Below are positions 23,185-35,400 of a stretch of 64,000 nt of DNA, one piece after another. The notes below the pieces were generated by a model. That model saw only the letters and a list, made by a program, of their open reading frames with translations. It did no database searches and was not told the DNA's origin. Within the stretch, counting starts at the first letter, position 1. Each line of letters starts with the position of its first letter. The stretch covers positions 13,427,016-13,491,015 of the forward strand of contig NW_024037051.1 of NCBI RefSeq assembly GCF_015706575.1. Direction: 5' to 3'. Position numbers and translations under genes: made by a program. The stretch comes from Patiria miniata (lineage: Eukaryota > Echinodermata > Asteroidea > Valvatida > Asterinidae).

Positions 23185-26100
23185 GGGATTCAAGTTGTCG
23201 ACCTCCCCGTGGTGAATCCTGTCAACTGGCGCAAGTCAGGCGAACGACAACTACCAGAGTTAGTAGAACTTACATCAATCAACTTCTTACCACTCGTCTA
23301 CACTCGTCTACACGATGGATCGTCAGCCACAACAGACTAGAACCAACCCGCAGCACGTGCCCTCATCAGGGCAGGCACCTGCGGATGCCGTACGGGCTGG
23401 TATCTCCCTGCTGCAGCTGAATGTAGAGGGCCTAACCAAGGCCAAAATCACCATCATTGAACATTTGATGCAGACCAACAAAGTCAGTGTTGTCCTGTTG
23501 CAAGAGACCCATATGAGCGACAGCGCTCGTCTTAAGATCCCTGGATATACCTTAGCAGCTTACACTGAAAGCGACATCCATGGGATCGCCACTTTTGTGC
23601 GGAACTCGGCCAAGTGGAAAGCAGTAGCAGCCTCTGCCTCCGATTCTGACCTGGAATGGACAGCAACTCAGGTGGAAGGTGTGACTGTAATTAACGTCTA
23701 CAAGCCACCCCGAACCAGACTACTAGTAGACTCCATCCCAACATTTGATCAGCCCTGCATGTACGCTGGAGATTTCAACTGCCAGAGCACGACGTGGGGT
23801 TACCGCACGACTACCCTAGATGGTTCTGCTCTCGAAGACTGGGCCTCAGCCTCTGGTGTCCACCTTCTGTATGACTCGAAAGAGCCCGACAGCTTTCGCT
23901 CTGGTCGATGGAACACAACATCTAACCCTGACCTAGCCTTTGTCAACCTGAATGGTCCGTCCCCACACCGTTCAGTTTTGGACCCTTTCCCCAAGTCACA
24001 GCATAGACCATCACTCATCATTCCGGATAACCCTGTTGGGCCAATCTCTTCCAGACCCGTAAAGCGATGGAACTTCAGAAAGGCCAACTGGAATCAGTTC
24101 AGAGAACTGGTTGAGTCTGGGACAGACACCCTCCCTCTTCCTACTAACGGGAATTTGGACAAAGCCTACTCTGCCTTCTGCAAACTTCTAATCGACTCGG
24201 CTAAGCATGCTGTCCCTCGTGGATTTCGTCGCAGCTATATACCGGCTTGGGATGAAGAGTGTGATAGATGTTACTATGCATTTATACATTCTGACAGTGA
24301 TGAAGAGAGTGCCACACTGGCCACAGAGCTGACAAAATGCCTAGATCAGAAGCGGAGGGAATGCTGGGAAGAGACAGTCCAAGGCATCGATTTCACCCAT
24401 TCTAGCAGGCTGGCTTGGATGACCCTTAACCGTCTCACTGGCCGCAGCTCCCGTCCGAAGCATTGCCCTGTCACAGCAAACTCCATCGCACATCAGCTTC
24501 TAGCTAATGGCAACTTTGAGAATGCAGACAAAGACCACGCCCGGATTGTCAAACAGGAAACTTCAAGACTCTGGAATGCTCCAGGCGTAGATGGCTTCCT
24601 TTCCAAACCCTTCACATCTGCTGAGCTCGCACTGGTTGTCTCCCAACTGAAATGTGGGAAAGCCCAGGGCCCGGATAACATCTTCCCAGAATTTCTAAAG
24701 CACTGTGGTCCCAAGAGCCTGGACTGGCTCCGTGAGTTTTACTCGACCTGCCTCACTGGATTGCACATCCCGAAGATCTGGAGGAAATCTACTGTTATAG
24801 CCCTCCTGAAACCCAACAAGCCAGCAGATAATCCCAAGAGCTACAGACCGATCTCACTCCTGTGCGTGCCATTCAAGCTTCTCGAAAGGCTCCTTCTGGC
24901 CCGACTCAACCCAGTGGTTGATCCCCAACTTCCGGATGAGCAAGCAGGCTTCCGTCATGGTCGGTGTACCACCCATCAGATTGTCAAGCTTACCAATGAT
25001 ATCGAGGAGAGTTTTGAAAAATGCAACAAGGCAGGCGCTGTTCTAGTGGATCTCACTGCAGCTTATGACACAGTGTGGCATCATGGCTTGACACTAAAGC
25101 TTCTCCGCACCATTCCAGACCGCCACCTAGTGCGGTTCCTCGCAACAATTCTTGCGAACCGCAGCTTTGTAGCCAAGACCAGCGATGGACAAAGTAGCCG
25201 ACCACGTCGCCTACGGAATGGGGTGCCCCAGGGATCAGTTCTGTCTCCCATGCTCTTCAATATCTACATCAGCGACCTACCTTGCACAGCTTCACGGCAG
25301 TATGGCTATGCAGACGACCTGGCATTGCTGTATACTGATAGGAACTGGAACAAAGTAGAGAATGCGCTTACGGCTGACATGGAGCTACTTACAGACTACC
25401 TCAAGAAGTGGAGACTCAAGCTGAGCGTTGCCAAGACTACTGCAACTGCCTTTCATCTCAACACCAAGGAAGCCAATCGACAGATGACTGTTCTTCATAA
25501 CGGGACTCCCCTACCGAACAACCCCCACCCAACTTACCTTGGAGTGATACTGGACAGACAGCTGACATACAGACAGCACCTTGAAGCCCTACGAGCAAAA
25601 GTGTCGGCAAGGAACAACTTGTTGCGTCGCCTGGCTGGTACATCATGGGGTGCATCAACATCCACCCTTCGCACAGGAGCTCTAGCCCTGGTTTACAGCT
25701 CTGCTGAATATGCTGCGCAAGCGTGGTGCAGGAGTACCCACACCAGAAAGCTGGACTGTGTACTAAATGACACCATGCGGCTCATCACTGGATGTCTCCG
25801 TCCTACACCCACAGATCTCCTCCCAGTCCTCGCTGGAATCGCACCACCAAGGCTACGCCGCGAGAATCTGACAGACAAGCTCACAACCAAATCCCTTGCC
25901 GATGATGACCACCTTCTTCACAAAATTACGACAGAATCCCAGGACCTAGGTGGCCAACGCCTCCGATCACGTCGACCTTTCTCCCGACATGCAGCCGCCC
26001 TCAGCAGATCCGACTTTAGCCTAATACAAGAGTGGGAAAAGGGCTGGGAAGGGACGGTTCGCCCAAGGCAGTTCACTGTTCCCCCTGGCACCAAAGCTCC

Positions 26101-26393
26101 TGCTGGCTCGGAACTACCCCGGAGGAAGTGGGTTACACTGAACCGGCTGCGAACTGGGGTTGGGAGATTCAATGCCAACATGCACCGCTGGAAACTCCGG
26201 GATTCACCGGCATGCACCTGTGGTGCAGATGAGCAGACGGCAGATCATATATTATACCACTGCCCCGACCTCCAACCTCCTGACGGGATGACTGATCTGT
26301 CGTGCCCAAAAGACGCACAAATCAACTGGCTTACGCAGCTCCAAGAAATAGCCTGATGTACAGTACTACTAACTCACACGAAAGAAGAAGAAG
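23185..26393 (+). mobile_element. Full-length LINE, target-site duplication AAGCATGTTC
   Basis: A complete 3.2-kb non-LTR retrotransposon. The 10-bp sequence AAGCATGTTC occurs exactly at 23175-23184 and again at 26394-26403, bracketing the element. The 5' leader is 130 bp, a single 1013-codon frame follows, and after a 37-bp 3' tail region it ends in a short (GAA)n run, a usual LINE terminus. An exact duplication and an unbroken frame imply a recent insertion. Confidence 0.9.
23315..26356 (+). CDS. LINE protein: AP-type endonuclease plus reverse transcriptase
   Basis: A 1013-residue intact protein. Residues about 28-225 are an APE-like endonuclease: LLQLNVEGL, VVLLQETHM (catalytic Glu), YAGDFNCQSTTWG (GDFN), NPDLAFVN, and SQHRPSLI (the SDH-like His). 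Residues about 440-720 are the reverse transcriptase: KAQGPDNIFPEFLK, PISLLCVPFKLLERL, AGFRHGRCTTHQI, VDLTAAYDTVWH (first catalytic Asp), NGVPQGSVLSPMLFN, and YGYADDLALL (YADD). The C-terminus has a Cys/His cluster, CTCGADEQTADHILYHC. By motif style it belongs to the Jockey/CR1-like group with no separate ORF1; exact clade unsure. It nicks target DNA and copies its own RNA there. No stop or frameshift is seen, so it may be competent. The start is the first ATG after the leader. Confidence 0.92.
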   Translation: MDRQPQQTRTNPQHVPSSGQAPADAVRAGISLLQLNVEGLTKAKITIIEHLMQTNKVSVVLLQETHMSDSARLKIPGYTLAAYTESDIHGIATFVRNSAKWKAVAASASDSDLEWTATQVEGVTVINVYKPPRTRLLVDSIPTFDQPCMYAGDFNCQSTTWGYRTTTLDGSALEDWASASGVHLLYDSKEPDSFRSGRWNTTSNPDLAFVNLNGPSPHRSVLDPFPKSQHRPSLIIPDNPVGPISSRPVKRWNFRKANWNQFRELVESGTDTLPLPTNGNLDKAYSAFCKLLIDSAKHAVPRGFRRSYIPAWDEECDRCYYAFIHSDSDEESATLATELTKCLDQKRRECWEETVQGIDFTHSSRLAWMTLNRLTGRSSRPKHCPVTANSIAHQLLANGNFENADKDHARIVKQETSRLWNAPGVDGFLSKPFTSAELALVVSQLKCGKAQGPDNIFPEFLKHCGPKSLDWLREFYSTCLTGLHIPKIWRKSTVIALLKPNKPADNPKSYRPISLLCVPFKLLERLLLARLNPVVDPQLPDEQAGFRHGRCTTHQIVKLTNDIEESFEKCNKAGAVLVDLTAAYDTVWHHGLTLKLLRTIPDRHLVRFLATILANRSFVAKTSDGQSSRPRRLRNGVPQGSVLSPMLFNIYISDLPCTASRQYGYADDLALLYTDRNWNKVENALTADMELLTDYLKKWRLKLSVAKTTATAFHLNTKEANRQMTVLHNGTPLPNNPHPTYLGVILDRQLTYRQHLEALRAKVSARNNLLRRLAGTSWGASTSTLRTGALALVYSSAEYAAQAWCRSTHTRKLDCVLNDTMRLITGCLRPTPTDLLPVLAGIAPPRLRRENLTDKLTTKSLADDDHLLHKITTESQDLGGQRLRSRRPFSRHAAALSRSDFSLIQEWEKGWEGTVRPRQFTVPPGTKAPAGSELPRRKWVTLNRLRTGVGRFNANMHRWKLRDSPACTCGADEQTADHILYHCPDLQPPDGMTDLSCPKDAQINWLTQLQEIA

Positions 26394-26403
26394 AAGCATG
26401 TTC

Positions 26404-27299
26404 CCATTATTTACAAATAACTTACCCAGCATAAAACCTCAGAAACTGCTTCACACAAACATATTTTTGTTTTTATAAAAACAATTTCTATTAATTTAAT
26501 TTAAATATGTACATTACAAAAAAAGTTAATCAAACATTCAAACTGTCTTTTGTTTGGCTGGCATTCATTTAATCATCACACCTCGTACATTAATTTATGT
26601 ACAAAATCCTCCTCTTCTTTCAATGGATGATGTTCCAAAGCATCAGGAATGCAATAGTTGCTAAAGTCTCAATCCCAGCTGGTCAATTTAGAACTGGGAA
26701 AGAAGCACCGTAAGTGTAGTCGGGTTATAACAGTGGACCATACTAAACCCTTTCTAACACAGGAATAAATGGGGGATTGTAACATTTTGTCAACTTTTTC
26801 TGATCACTTGACATTGCAGCTATAATAAAACAAATACAACACGGTTTATTTTGGGAAGAATGAAGAAATGCAGAAGTTACTGGTCCCTCTTTGCTGGCTG
26901 TTTTTGACTACTGCCCTCCACTTTGCATCAGAAGATATAGGCAATCAGCCTTGGGGTTGGTCGGTATCACATGAGGGGAATAAAGGATTATAATGCTCAT
27001 TGGCAAGGTATACACCCCTAGAGTGGTAACAAGTATTTCCGTGATCATTTTGAAGAAAAAAAGGGCGATAACACCAAAAAAGCTACCACCGCTGCAATGC
27101 TATCACATAAAATTATTTTCCAAGACTAGGGGTATCGCTTTGAGCATTATTTCCCTCATTTGATACCAGTGGCCAACATTTCGGACCGAGGCTGATGGCC
27201 TAATAGCCAAATCAGTCAAAACCTCAAACTATGTGCCATTTGTACAATTTCCCTTAAACTGTGTAACATTTGTATAATACTCATCCTACATGGACATTA
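26404..27299. other. Unannotated intergenic sequence
   Basis: AT-rich, no open frame of note. Short inverted segments CACCCCTAG (27007) and CTAGGGGTA (27126) could be the ends of a decayed DNA element. Confidence 0.4.
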
Positions 27300-27909
27300 T
27301 TATATAACTGACATACAGATCCTAGTCATTTGATTGGTGGAACTCACATCACATGACGTTCGTTATTGCTCCCATTCACGCCGCGGCTCAAAAAGTACTA
27401 TCCGCCCATGGGGAATGGGAAATACTATTCAACAGTTAGGATCATGACGCGGTATTTGTGTGCAAATGCATGCTGGTGTGCGCGTTCAGCGTTACGCGTA
27501 GCGCGTATTGTTCCAAAGATCCAGAGCTACAGCGTTATGTTCAAACATTTTTGTGATAGGTTGGTTTGGAAGAGAGAAATATATTTTCCTTCAGTTTTGT
27601 ATTGAAAAAAAAAAGGTTCAAATATATCAAATGACAAAGATCTATATGTCAGTTATATAAAACAAATATTGAGTGGCTTTAAATTGTGAAATGGGAGGAA
27701 TATTATCGCTCGGTAAAATCTGGACTTTTCCAGTTCACTCGGCTTTGCCTCGTGAAATGGAAAAGTCCAGATTTTACCTCGCGATAATATTCCTCGGTAA
27801 AATCTGGACTTTTCCAGTTCACTCGGCTTTGCCTCGTGAAATGGAAAAGTCCAGATTTTACCTCGCGATAATATTCCTCCCATTCCACGCTGAGCCACTC
27901 AATATTTGT
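27300..27909. mobile_element. Composite hairpin MITE E1
   Basis: The body (27300-27660) is bounded by inverted TATATAACTGACATA / TATGTCAGTTATATA and contains a CCAAT-like GATTGG near its left end and a GC-rich centre (GCGTTACGCGTAGCGCG). The right part (27662-27909) is a large hairpin, outer arms ACAAATATTGAGTGGC / GCCACTCAATATTTGT. The apex CACTCGGCTTTGCCTCGTG occurs twice because an inner 84-bp segment is duplicated. Confidence 0.75.
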
Positions 27910-28698
27910 ATACTATGTGATCATAATTATTTGTGGGGCGTTCTGGCAAAATGAGACAGAACTGGGCAGAAGTCGCAATGAGGGTTTGTTGGTATTAGGA
28001 AAGAGAATATAATTCTCCTGGAAATACTGTTTGTTGCACTTCAATCAAACATTCTGTTGACAAGTTAAGGCTGTTTGAATTGCGTATTTATGGACATGTC
28101 AAAAAAGCAAAATACTGAGAAAAAGAACTTTAAAGTTTGGATATATGTATTAATGAAAATGAAAGATGCCAATCGTTTTTTTTCCCTTTAAAAACACCTT
28201 GATATGATTTTTGTATTATTTCTTTGAAATATATATAGTAGATATATCAAAAATGACAAATATCAATTAGTCTGAAAATTGCAAAAAAACCATTATTCCC
28301 ACTCGCTTTTTGCATTTTTTTGGCCTATGCCCAGCAGTTGTAAAACTACAAGAGTTTTACAACCCACCGTTTCTTTTCAGAACCACACATTTTCCCAAAA
28401 GAGATTTCTACATGGTGTTACTGCAAATATTCACTAGTTCATACCACCACCACGTAAAGTTCCAAACCACTTGTTGCTATTTTACTCGTGAGAAAATTTT
28501 AGACTTGCCGTACGATTCTGACAAAATTGTTTTCAAAATGGCGGAATGAGGTGATTCAAGGACTGTTTCGTGAACAAACAAATTCATACTCATACGTAAA
28601 CAGCTGTCGTACATGCTGTTAATATCCTAGTCCAAGATGTTTAGATAATTAAAAAAGTTGCGCAGCTACGCTAAGTTTCGGGAAATCGATCGTAAGTT
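27910..28698. other. Unannotated intergenic sequence
   Basis: AT-rich. No gene or clear repeat recognised. Confidence 0.5.
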
Positions 28699-28700
28699 TA

Positions 28701-29208
28701 CAGGGTGTCCCAAAAAAAAATGCTTCACTCTCCTTTTTTTACAAATTCAAGCAAACCTGAATGCATAAATGTTCTTATTATGCATGGTAAGAATGCTATG
28801 TGTCTTGGTTGTTATCTACCAAAAAAATTGGATCATACTATCAATCCACTAGGGACAGAAATGCTTAAATATGAACTCGCCTCCATTTGCCAACTGCGCT
28901 GGGGAATCAAATCACCAATTTTAAAATGTCGATTTTTGTCAAGTGTACTTTTCAAAAATTCTACTTGGTATCGATTATGAAAGACCAGTCATCAGTCGTT
29001 ATCAAGCATACAAGAGAAAACCAACCAACCATGGCATTGTCCATTTATTGGACTTTGACTAAAAAAACCTATTTGTAAATCAACCACACGTAACAATTGT
29101 TCACCAATGGCTGATTGTTCACAATGCATAATAAGAAAATTTATGCATTCAGGTTTGCTTGAATTTGTAAAAAGAGGAGAGTGGAGCATTTTTTTTGGGG
29201 ACACCCTG
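28701..29208. mobile_element. mariner-type MITE in the CEP112 3' flank
   Basis: Termini CAGGGTGTCCCAAAA and its inverse are flanked by TA on both sides, the insertion signature of Tc1/mariner elements. The subterminal 50 bp also pair (AAATTCAAGCAAACCTGAAT and its inverse). No transposase remains. It begins 117 bp beyond the CEP112 stop. Confidence 0.8.
29044..29049 (-). promoter_or_regulatory. Candidate CEP112 poly(A) signal AATAAA
   Basis: The first canonical AATAAA downstream of the CEP112 stop on its strand, about 276 bases beyond it and inside the mariner-type MITE. No transcript evidence. Confidence 0.35.
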
Positions 29209-29324
29209 TATTGCGAAGCTGCGCAACAGATTGGAGTCCTACGCATGCCGTAATCTACACATTTTCCCGTGAAATCGGCTGCTGTTCCGTCTCCTTTTGC
29301 CAGAACGCCTCACATTTCAGTTCC

Positions 29325-29456
29325 TCAATTCCTGGAAGGTGATCGCACATTAGAGGGATACTTCCTGTTCATATCGAGCTCTTCTTGTAGTACTATACTC
29401 GTCTGTTGTAGGGCGGTCACTTGAGACTTCAATGATTCAATAGTGTCTTCAAGCTC
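29325..29456 (-). CDS. CEP112: CEP112 last exon (residues 794-836 and stop)
   Basis: Reads ELEDTIESLKSQVTALQQ...LQEELDMNRKYPSNVRSPSRN then TGA at 29325-29327. Acceptor CTTTTCATTAG. Vertebrate CEP112 ends with a matching ELEDTISSLKSQV block, so this is the true C-terminus. Confidence 0.92.
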   Translation of the reverse strand, partial: ELEDTIESLKSQVTALQQTSIVLQEELDMNRKYPSNVRSPSRN

Positions 29457-32400
29457 CTAATGAAAAGAAAAGAGAGCCAAACAAATAGAATCAAGCAAGT
29501 CTGCTATATGCTCTTAGTATGTTGAATTTGTTGTCTGATGTGTGACTGCCGACTAGACTGAATAAAGACAAGTAGACTGCTATCATTTGAGGCTTTGCAT
29601 GGTGGGGTATCGGTATCGGTTCGGTTTGCGGTAACACCATGTGTTAATAACTACCGTACTGCTTAGAAGATATTAGTTCTGAAAAGAACTTGTCCTGCTT
29701 ATTATCAACTTTGCTAAGTAGTTTTTTGTTCTGATAAGAACAGTCCTGCGGTAAGTTCTAAACGAACTTGTCTTTGGTCTCAACGTTTCGACTAGCCTGC
29801 TCTAGTCATCGTCAGGAGACTGTTCTTATCAGAACAAAAAACTACTTAGCAAAGTTGATAATAAGTAGGACAAGTTCTTTTCAGAACTAATATCTTCTAA
29901 GCACATAGTATTGTCTTGAACTGTGCAGCGAGGAACAGGAAAGGCGGTCTTAGGCAGTAAATGAACAAAAAGGTTTAATACCCTATTTTCATCTACAGCC
30001 GCGTTCACATTGGACTTAATTTTGTGGGAAGTTACCAAGAGTGACTGTTAAAATTCCATTGTGGTTATTCCACCGTACATCCGCACTATAACATTTTGCC
30101 CCACAGAAAGTCATTGGTTTTGTAAACTTTACCGTGGTCGTGGCAACAATACATTATACAAATATTGAATGCTTCGAGTGGTGTAGTAAAACTAGCCTCC
30201 CGAGGTTATCCATGGACCATTCTATTTTTCCCGAGGCGAAGCCAAGGGAAAATAGAATGGTCCATGGATCACCTCGGGAGGCTAGTTTTACTTCACCACG
30301 AGATAAAGCATTCAATATTTGTTTTATAACACTTCACCCACAGATTCTGCTTGGTTTTAATATTTTAAATTATTCAAATCTGAACACAGTTGAAATAACT
30401 TCAATTTCAATACAAAATTGGTGGAAAATGTATTTCTCTCTTCCAAACTACCCCTTCACGAAATGTTTGCATCCAAGTCTGCGGCGCGCTCTCTTTGGAA
30501 CAATACGCTCTACGCGCAACGCGCACACCAGCATCCATTTGCACACAAATACCGCGCCGTGGAAATAGTACTTTGGTTGCAAATGGTATAGTACTTTGGT
30601 TGCTACAGGTATAGTACTTTTGGCCGTGCACAGAAAGATAGCAAAATTAAAAAGTAACATGTGACTCGTGCTCGACCAATCAAGACACAGAATCTGTGGG
30701 TGAGGTGTTATAACAGATAATATCGCACAACACAGCAAAAACACTGTGGAATCTCACGGATAGTACATGTACGTTTTCAGTGATTAAAACTAACAATGTG
30801 ATTCTCCATGACCAGTTGGCCCTGTTACCATACCGCTGCAGACCATAAAACTTATGATTAACAGCTGACAACTGACAGTTTGGGAAATTTACCGGTTGTC
30901 CAAACTGGACTTAATTTGGTTAAGTTGACAACAGTCTATATTAGTTTTAACCGGAAAAAAAGTCCATTGCGAACACGGCTCAAATTATGCACTGCCTAAT
31001 TTTGGGATTCCATACGTGACCTGCTCAGGCAAAATGTGGAGTGTCCCCCAAAACCTAGTTTTGATTTGATATGTTTTTTTTGTGGTATTTTTGAGGAGAC
31101 AAGGTATCCAAGATTCTCACTATGAATTTTTGTTGGGAAAAAATATCACCAAAAGTGTAAAAACTGAAGAACGTTATCACTGCCGTTGGCTGTGCAATGT
31201 GTGTCATTTTTTCCAACGAAAGCCGTTATTCTCGAAATGAGGGCGGCGAAGTTCGGCGCGACACTGTTGAAGCTATTGTGCCATATCTTTGGAATAAATT
31301 AAGCTTCCGGTACAGAAATAAATTTGGTATCATTGGAAAGCCAATGACTTGCTCTTTAACGTGATGTATATAATTTGAAAAGTCAAAGATGAGGGTTATT
31401 CTTTATTATGCTATGGCGGGTCACTTAAAGCTATAGTCCATCATTTGCAGCCATCCGAAAAAGTAACTGACATATCATTGTTGAAAAACATACTTGGTTG
31501 AAAGATAGTAAGTGGACTAAACTCCCTGTGAAATTATTCTTTCTGGCAAGCTATCATTTTGAAGTAATCAACGAAAGAAGGCCTTTCCAACGGTGCGTCT
31601 TAAGACGCACCGTAGGAAAATTTAAATTAGTAGTTCGTTTTGTTATTCGGCACAGCGCGCGCAAGCATTGGCACGACGCACAGGAGCACGCAGTTGCTAT
31701 AATTCGTCGGATCAGTGCGCGACATCGCGTATAGCTGCAATTCAGAACAATTCAAAACATGATTCAGCAACTTTTGATTTGAAATTGAGATCCTAGAATG
31801 CTGTTTTTCTCGGAATATACAGCTTAAGCTGAGCTGAAACTTCATCAGGTTAGTTGTTCAGTATCTTTCATTAGATTTTGAACACTTTTATTGCTTCAAA
31901 CGAACAAAATGTACAAATTACAAATGATGGACTATACCTTTAAATGTATCGTGTTTTTCCGCTACGTATGATTTATCTCAGGTCATGCCAAACATCAATA
32001 GCATCAAAATTAACTGACAACGCACAGATGGAAAGGTTGCTATACATGTACATCATTCGCTATTTTGTCTGTTCAAGGTTCTTACCTGTCTAACACTCAG
32101 AGGCATAAACCCTCGCATTCTATTCTCGTTATCTTGCTTCAAGTGGGTCATCTGGTAATCAGAGCAATCAGAGAAAAAAACAAAAAAGTTGCATCAGTCA
32201 AAATACATCAAATTAGGTTGATGAAACTCACAGGGACGTAGTGGAGCTGATGAACACTAATTCCTTGCTGAAGATATGATGAAATTTGAGAACCCATATC
32301 AAACGAACATATTTATGCTATAATGGGGCAGATAGGGGAAATATTTAGGGGATTATTCACTTTGATGATAAAAGCATGGCATTTGGCACACAGTCAGAGT

Positions 32401-35400
32401 GTGTTAAGAAAAATATAGGGCCATTGCAGATTTATCCTTTAAAAAATATAGGTAGAATAAAACCAATTTCCATTTTTTTTTTTTAAATGGTTGCCATTGC
32501 TTGTTATTCTACCCCTATTGATTTTGGCAAAGGACAAATCTGCGATGGCCCTATAGCTAAATATCTTTCTCATGACATACTCCGACTGTGTGCCAAATTC
32601 CAAGCTTTTATCATTAAAGGAACAATCCATCAACTATCTGCCGTACTACTAGTGATTAGCATATATCTGCTCTTTAGGGACTGAGCTGCTACAGTGTTCA
32701 AATTTCAATGTTTGCTTTGCTGGGGTTGGGGCTGGGAGGTTGGAGGTCTGGAGGAGGTTTGGGGTTGGGCTTAGACGGTTTGGGGGTTGCCACAGGAGGG
32801 GGGGGGGGGGAAGTGGGGGGAAAGTGGGGGAGTTGAGCCTGGGGGGAGGAGGGGGGAGTTGAGTTGGGGAGGGGGGGGGGAGTTGAGTCGGGGGGGGGGG
32901 GGGGGGGGTGAGACGGGGAGGAGGGGAGGAGGAGTTGAGGTGGGGGTGGGGGAGGGGAGTTGAGGCAGGGCGAGGGAGGGGGAGTTGAGGCGGAGTGAGG
33001 GAGGGGGATTCGAGGAGTTGAGGGGGGAGTTGAGGCAGGGAGAGGGGGAATTGAGGCAGGGAGAGTTGAGGCGGGGGGGGGGGGGGGGGGGTGTGTGAGG
33101 CAGGGGGAGTTGAGGCGGGGGGGGGGTGTGTGAGGCAGGGGGAGTTGAGGCGGGGGGGGGAGTTGAGGCGGGGGGGGGGGGGGGGGTGAGGCAGGGGGAG
33201 GGGAGGGGGAGTTGAGGTGGGGAGGGGAGTTGAGGTGGGGGTGGGGGAGGGGAGTTGAGGCAGGGCGAGGGAGGGGGAGTTGAGGCAGGGTGAGGGAGGG
33301 GGATTTGAGGAGTTGAGAGGGGGAGTTGAGGCAGGGAGAGGGGGAGTTGAGGCAGGGGGGAGTTGAGGCGGGGGGGGGGTGGGGGGAGTTGAGGCTGGGG
33401 TTGGGGGTGCAGGGTGGGGAGGGGAGGGGGTTGAGTTGGATGGGGGAAGCAACCGCCTCCGCAGTCTCTGGTTCAAACCTCATGCTCCATATACCTGGTC
33501 TTGATGCTGGAAATCTTTCTGTTGTAAGTCTCTCTCCATCTGTCTTGCTCGGCTCCTCTGCTTATCCAGATCTTGGTGCAATGTCTAGTCAACAGAGGAA
33601 AAAACATTAATGTACTCAACTAAAAGTCAGTTAGAACAAGCACACATTTAGCCAGCTTGTGTATGCTCCAAATAGTTAGTTTCTAATGAATTAAATGTTA
33701 AGAAAGCACACTTTAGTATTGCAGTCAAAGAAGTTTTGTTATCGATTAATAATAATAATAATAATTTGGGGGCTAATAATCCTAACTCATAGCAGAAGCT
33801 GAATTGCGACGGACGCAGCTACAACATGCTCCAGCCGAAGGCATGTAAAGGCGCCTTAGGCAGCCATCATACGACCCATGTCCGACGACGGAGCACAGCC
33901 AGAGATCGAAAGTTTTGATTTTTGCGGAGGGAGGAAAACTGGAGAGCCCACAGAAAATTCCTTGTGGCACAACAAGAGAGATTCAACAAACAACTCTACT
34001 CACAAATGACCTGAGCCTGGAATCGAACCCGGGCCACAGTGATGAGAGGCACTACACCACCCATGCCACCCCATTAGTTGACCAACACAGATTCTAACCA
34101 CTTGAACAAGATATTAACAAAATGGGGGATTGCCAACATTATGGCTAGATAGCTCAGTTGGTAGAGCTCCAGACTGGCTATCCGGAGGTCGCAGGTTCAA
34201 ACCTTGCACCAGTCAATTTCTCTGTTCAACTTTAAAGCACTTTAATCATATACTCATACGTTAATCAATTTTGTCTGACCTTGAGGTAAGCAGCATGTTG
34301 TTTCTTAAGGAGTTCTTTCTCATCTTCTAGCTTTGCGATCGCATCCGTCATCTGTCTCTCTAAGTCATTCCTACAACTGTCAAAACACATGACGTACAGC
34401 AATAAACTAATACACTCACCACATTATAACAACTTAAAGGCATACATACGATTACTTGCATTTATCCCAAAAGTCACCTAACGAACTATTATCATAGGGC
34501 TCATTTGGATTGGAGATCGTACTGGTACTAAACAACCCGTGAAACTCTTCTGTCTGGCTTGCTGATATTAGAAGAAATAGAAAAAGCCTTGTGATTTCCC
34601 ACGATCAGTCAATTGACGAATCGTTAGAAATAAAGTGTTCTATTGACAAAACTATGTCTCGCGATCAAAAGGTTGTGCATGGTTTTTCACTATTTTCTTG
34701 AATAGTGTAATATCCACTGAGCTGAAATTACAACATGTTAGGTTTTAAACCTTTTTCTTTGGATTTCGACTGTTTTTTTTTTTTAACATAGCAAATGATC
34801 CTATACGCCTTTAAGCGTTAAGGGATGTCAAAGACGCGAGATCTATTTCAGTGTTGTCAGGATTATCTTGGTCCAAATACTTGTAACTGTTGAAAAGAAC
34901 TTTTTGCAGTTTAAATCCAAAACATCAACTATCGAGTCATGTTTTTCCTGAGTAAGAATGGCAAACAAATCTGTACAGGTACGTGTGCAAGAAAGATATC
35001 CAACTTCTTTTACATGTAATAACAGCATTACTTTCTAAAAAATAATATTGTTATATCGCACGCATGGATACTGTAATTTCACTGGTCTACATGGGCCATG
35101 TGTCAGGATGATAAAAATGCATGTCACACACCGATATCCATTCTTGAGTAGAGATCAGTGATATCGCTCATTGCGTACGTTTCGCGTGCGTGTGGAACCT
35201 GCCGGCGCACTAGCTTTACGTAATGAGAACTGCAACGTCAACTGCTCAGTCTCATGTCCGGCAGGACATCAAAACCTTCAATGTTATCAAAGGTTACATC
35301 GCAGTGATTTAATTTATTTCTCACACAGTTAAAGTTACAACCATTTATCTTATCCACCATTAGGCCAAAAAGAAAAATAAGTCGGTCTTTGGTCAGCGCG

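Noticed and set aside
32649-33483. Two long proline-rich minus-strand frames (275 and 261 codons)
   Set aside because: They are the complement of a G-rich minisatellite, overlap each other in different frames, and lie in a CEP112 intron.
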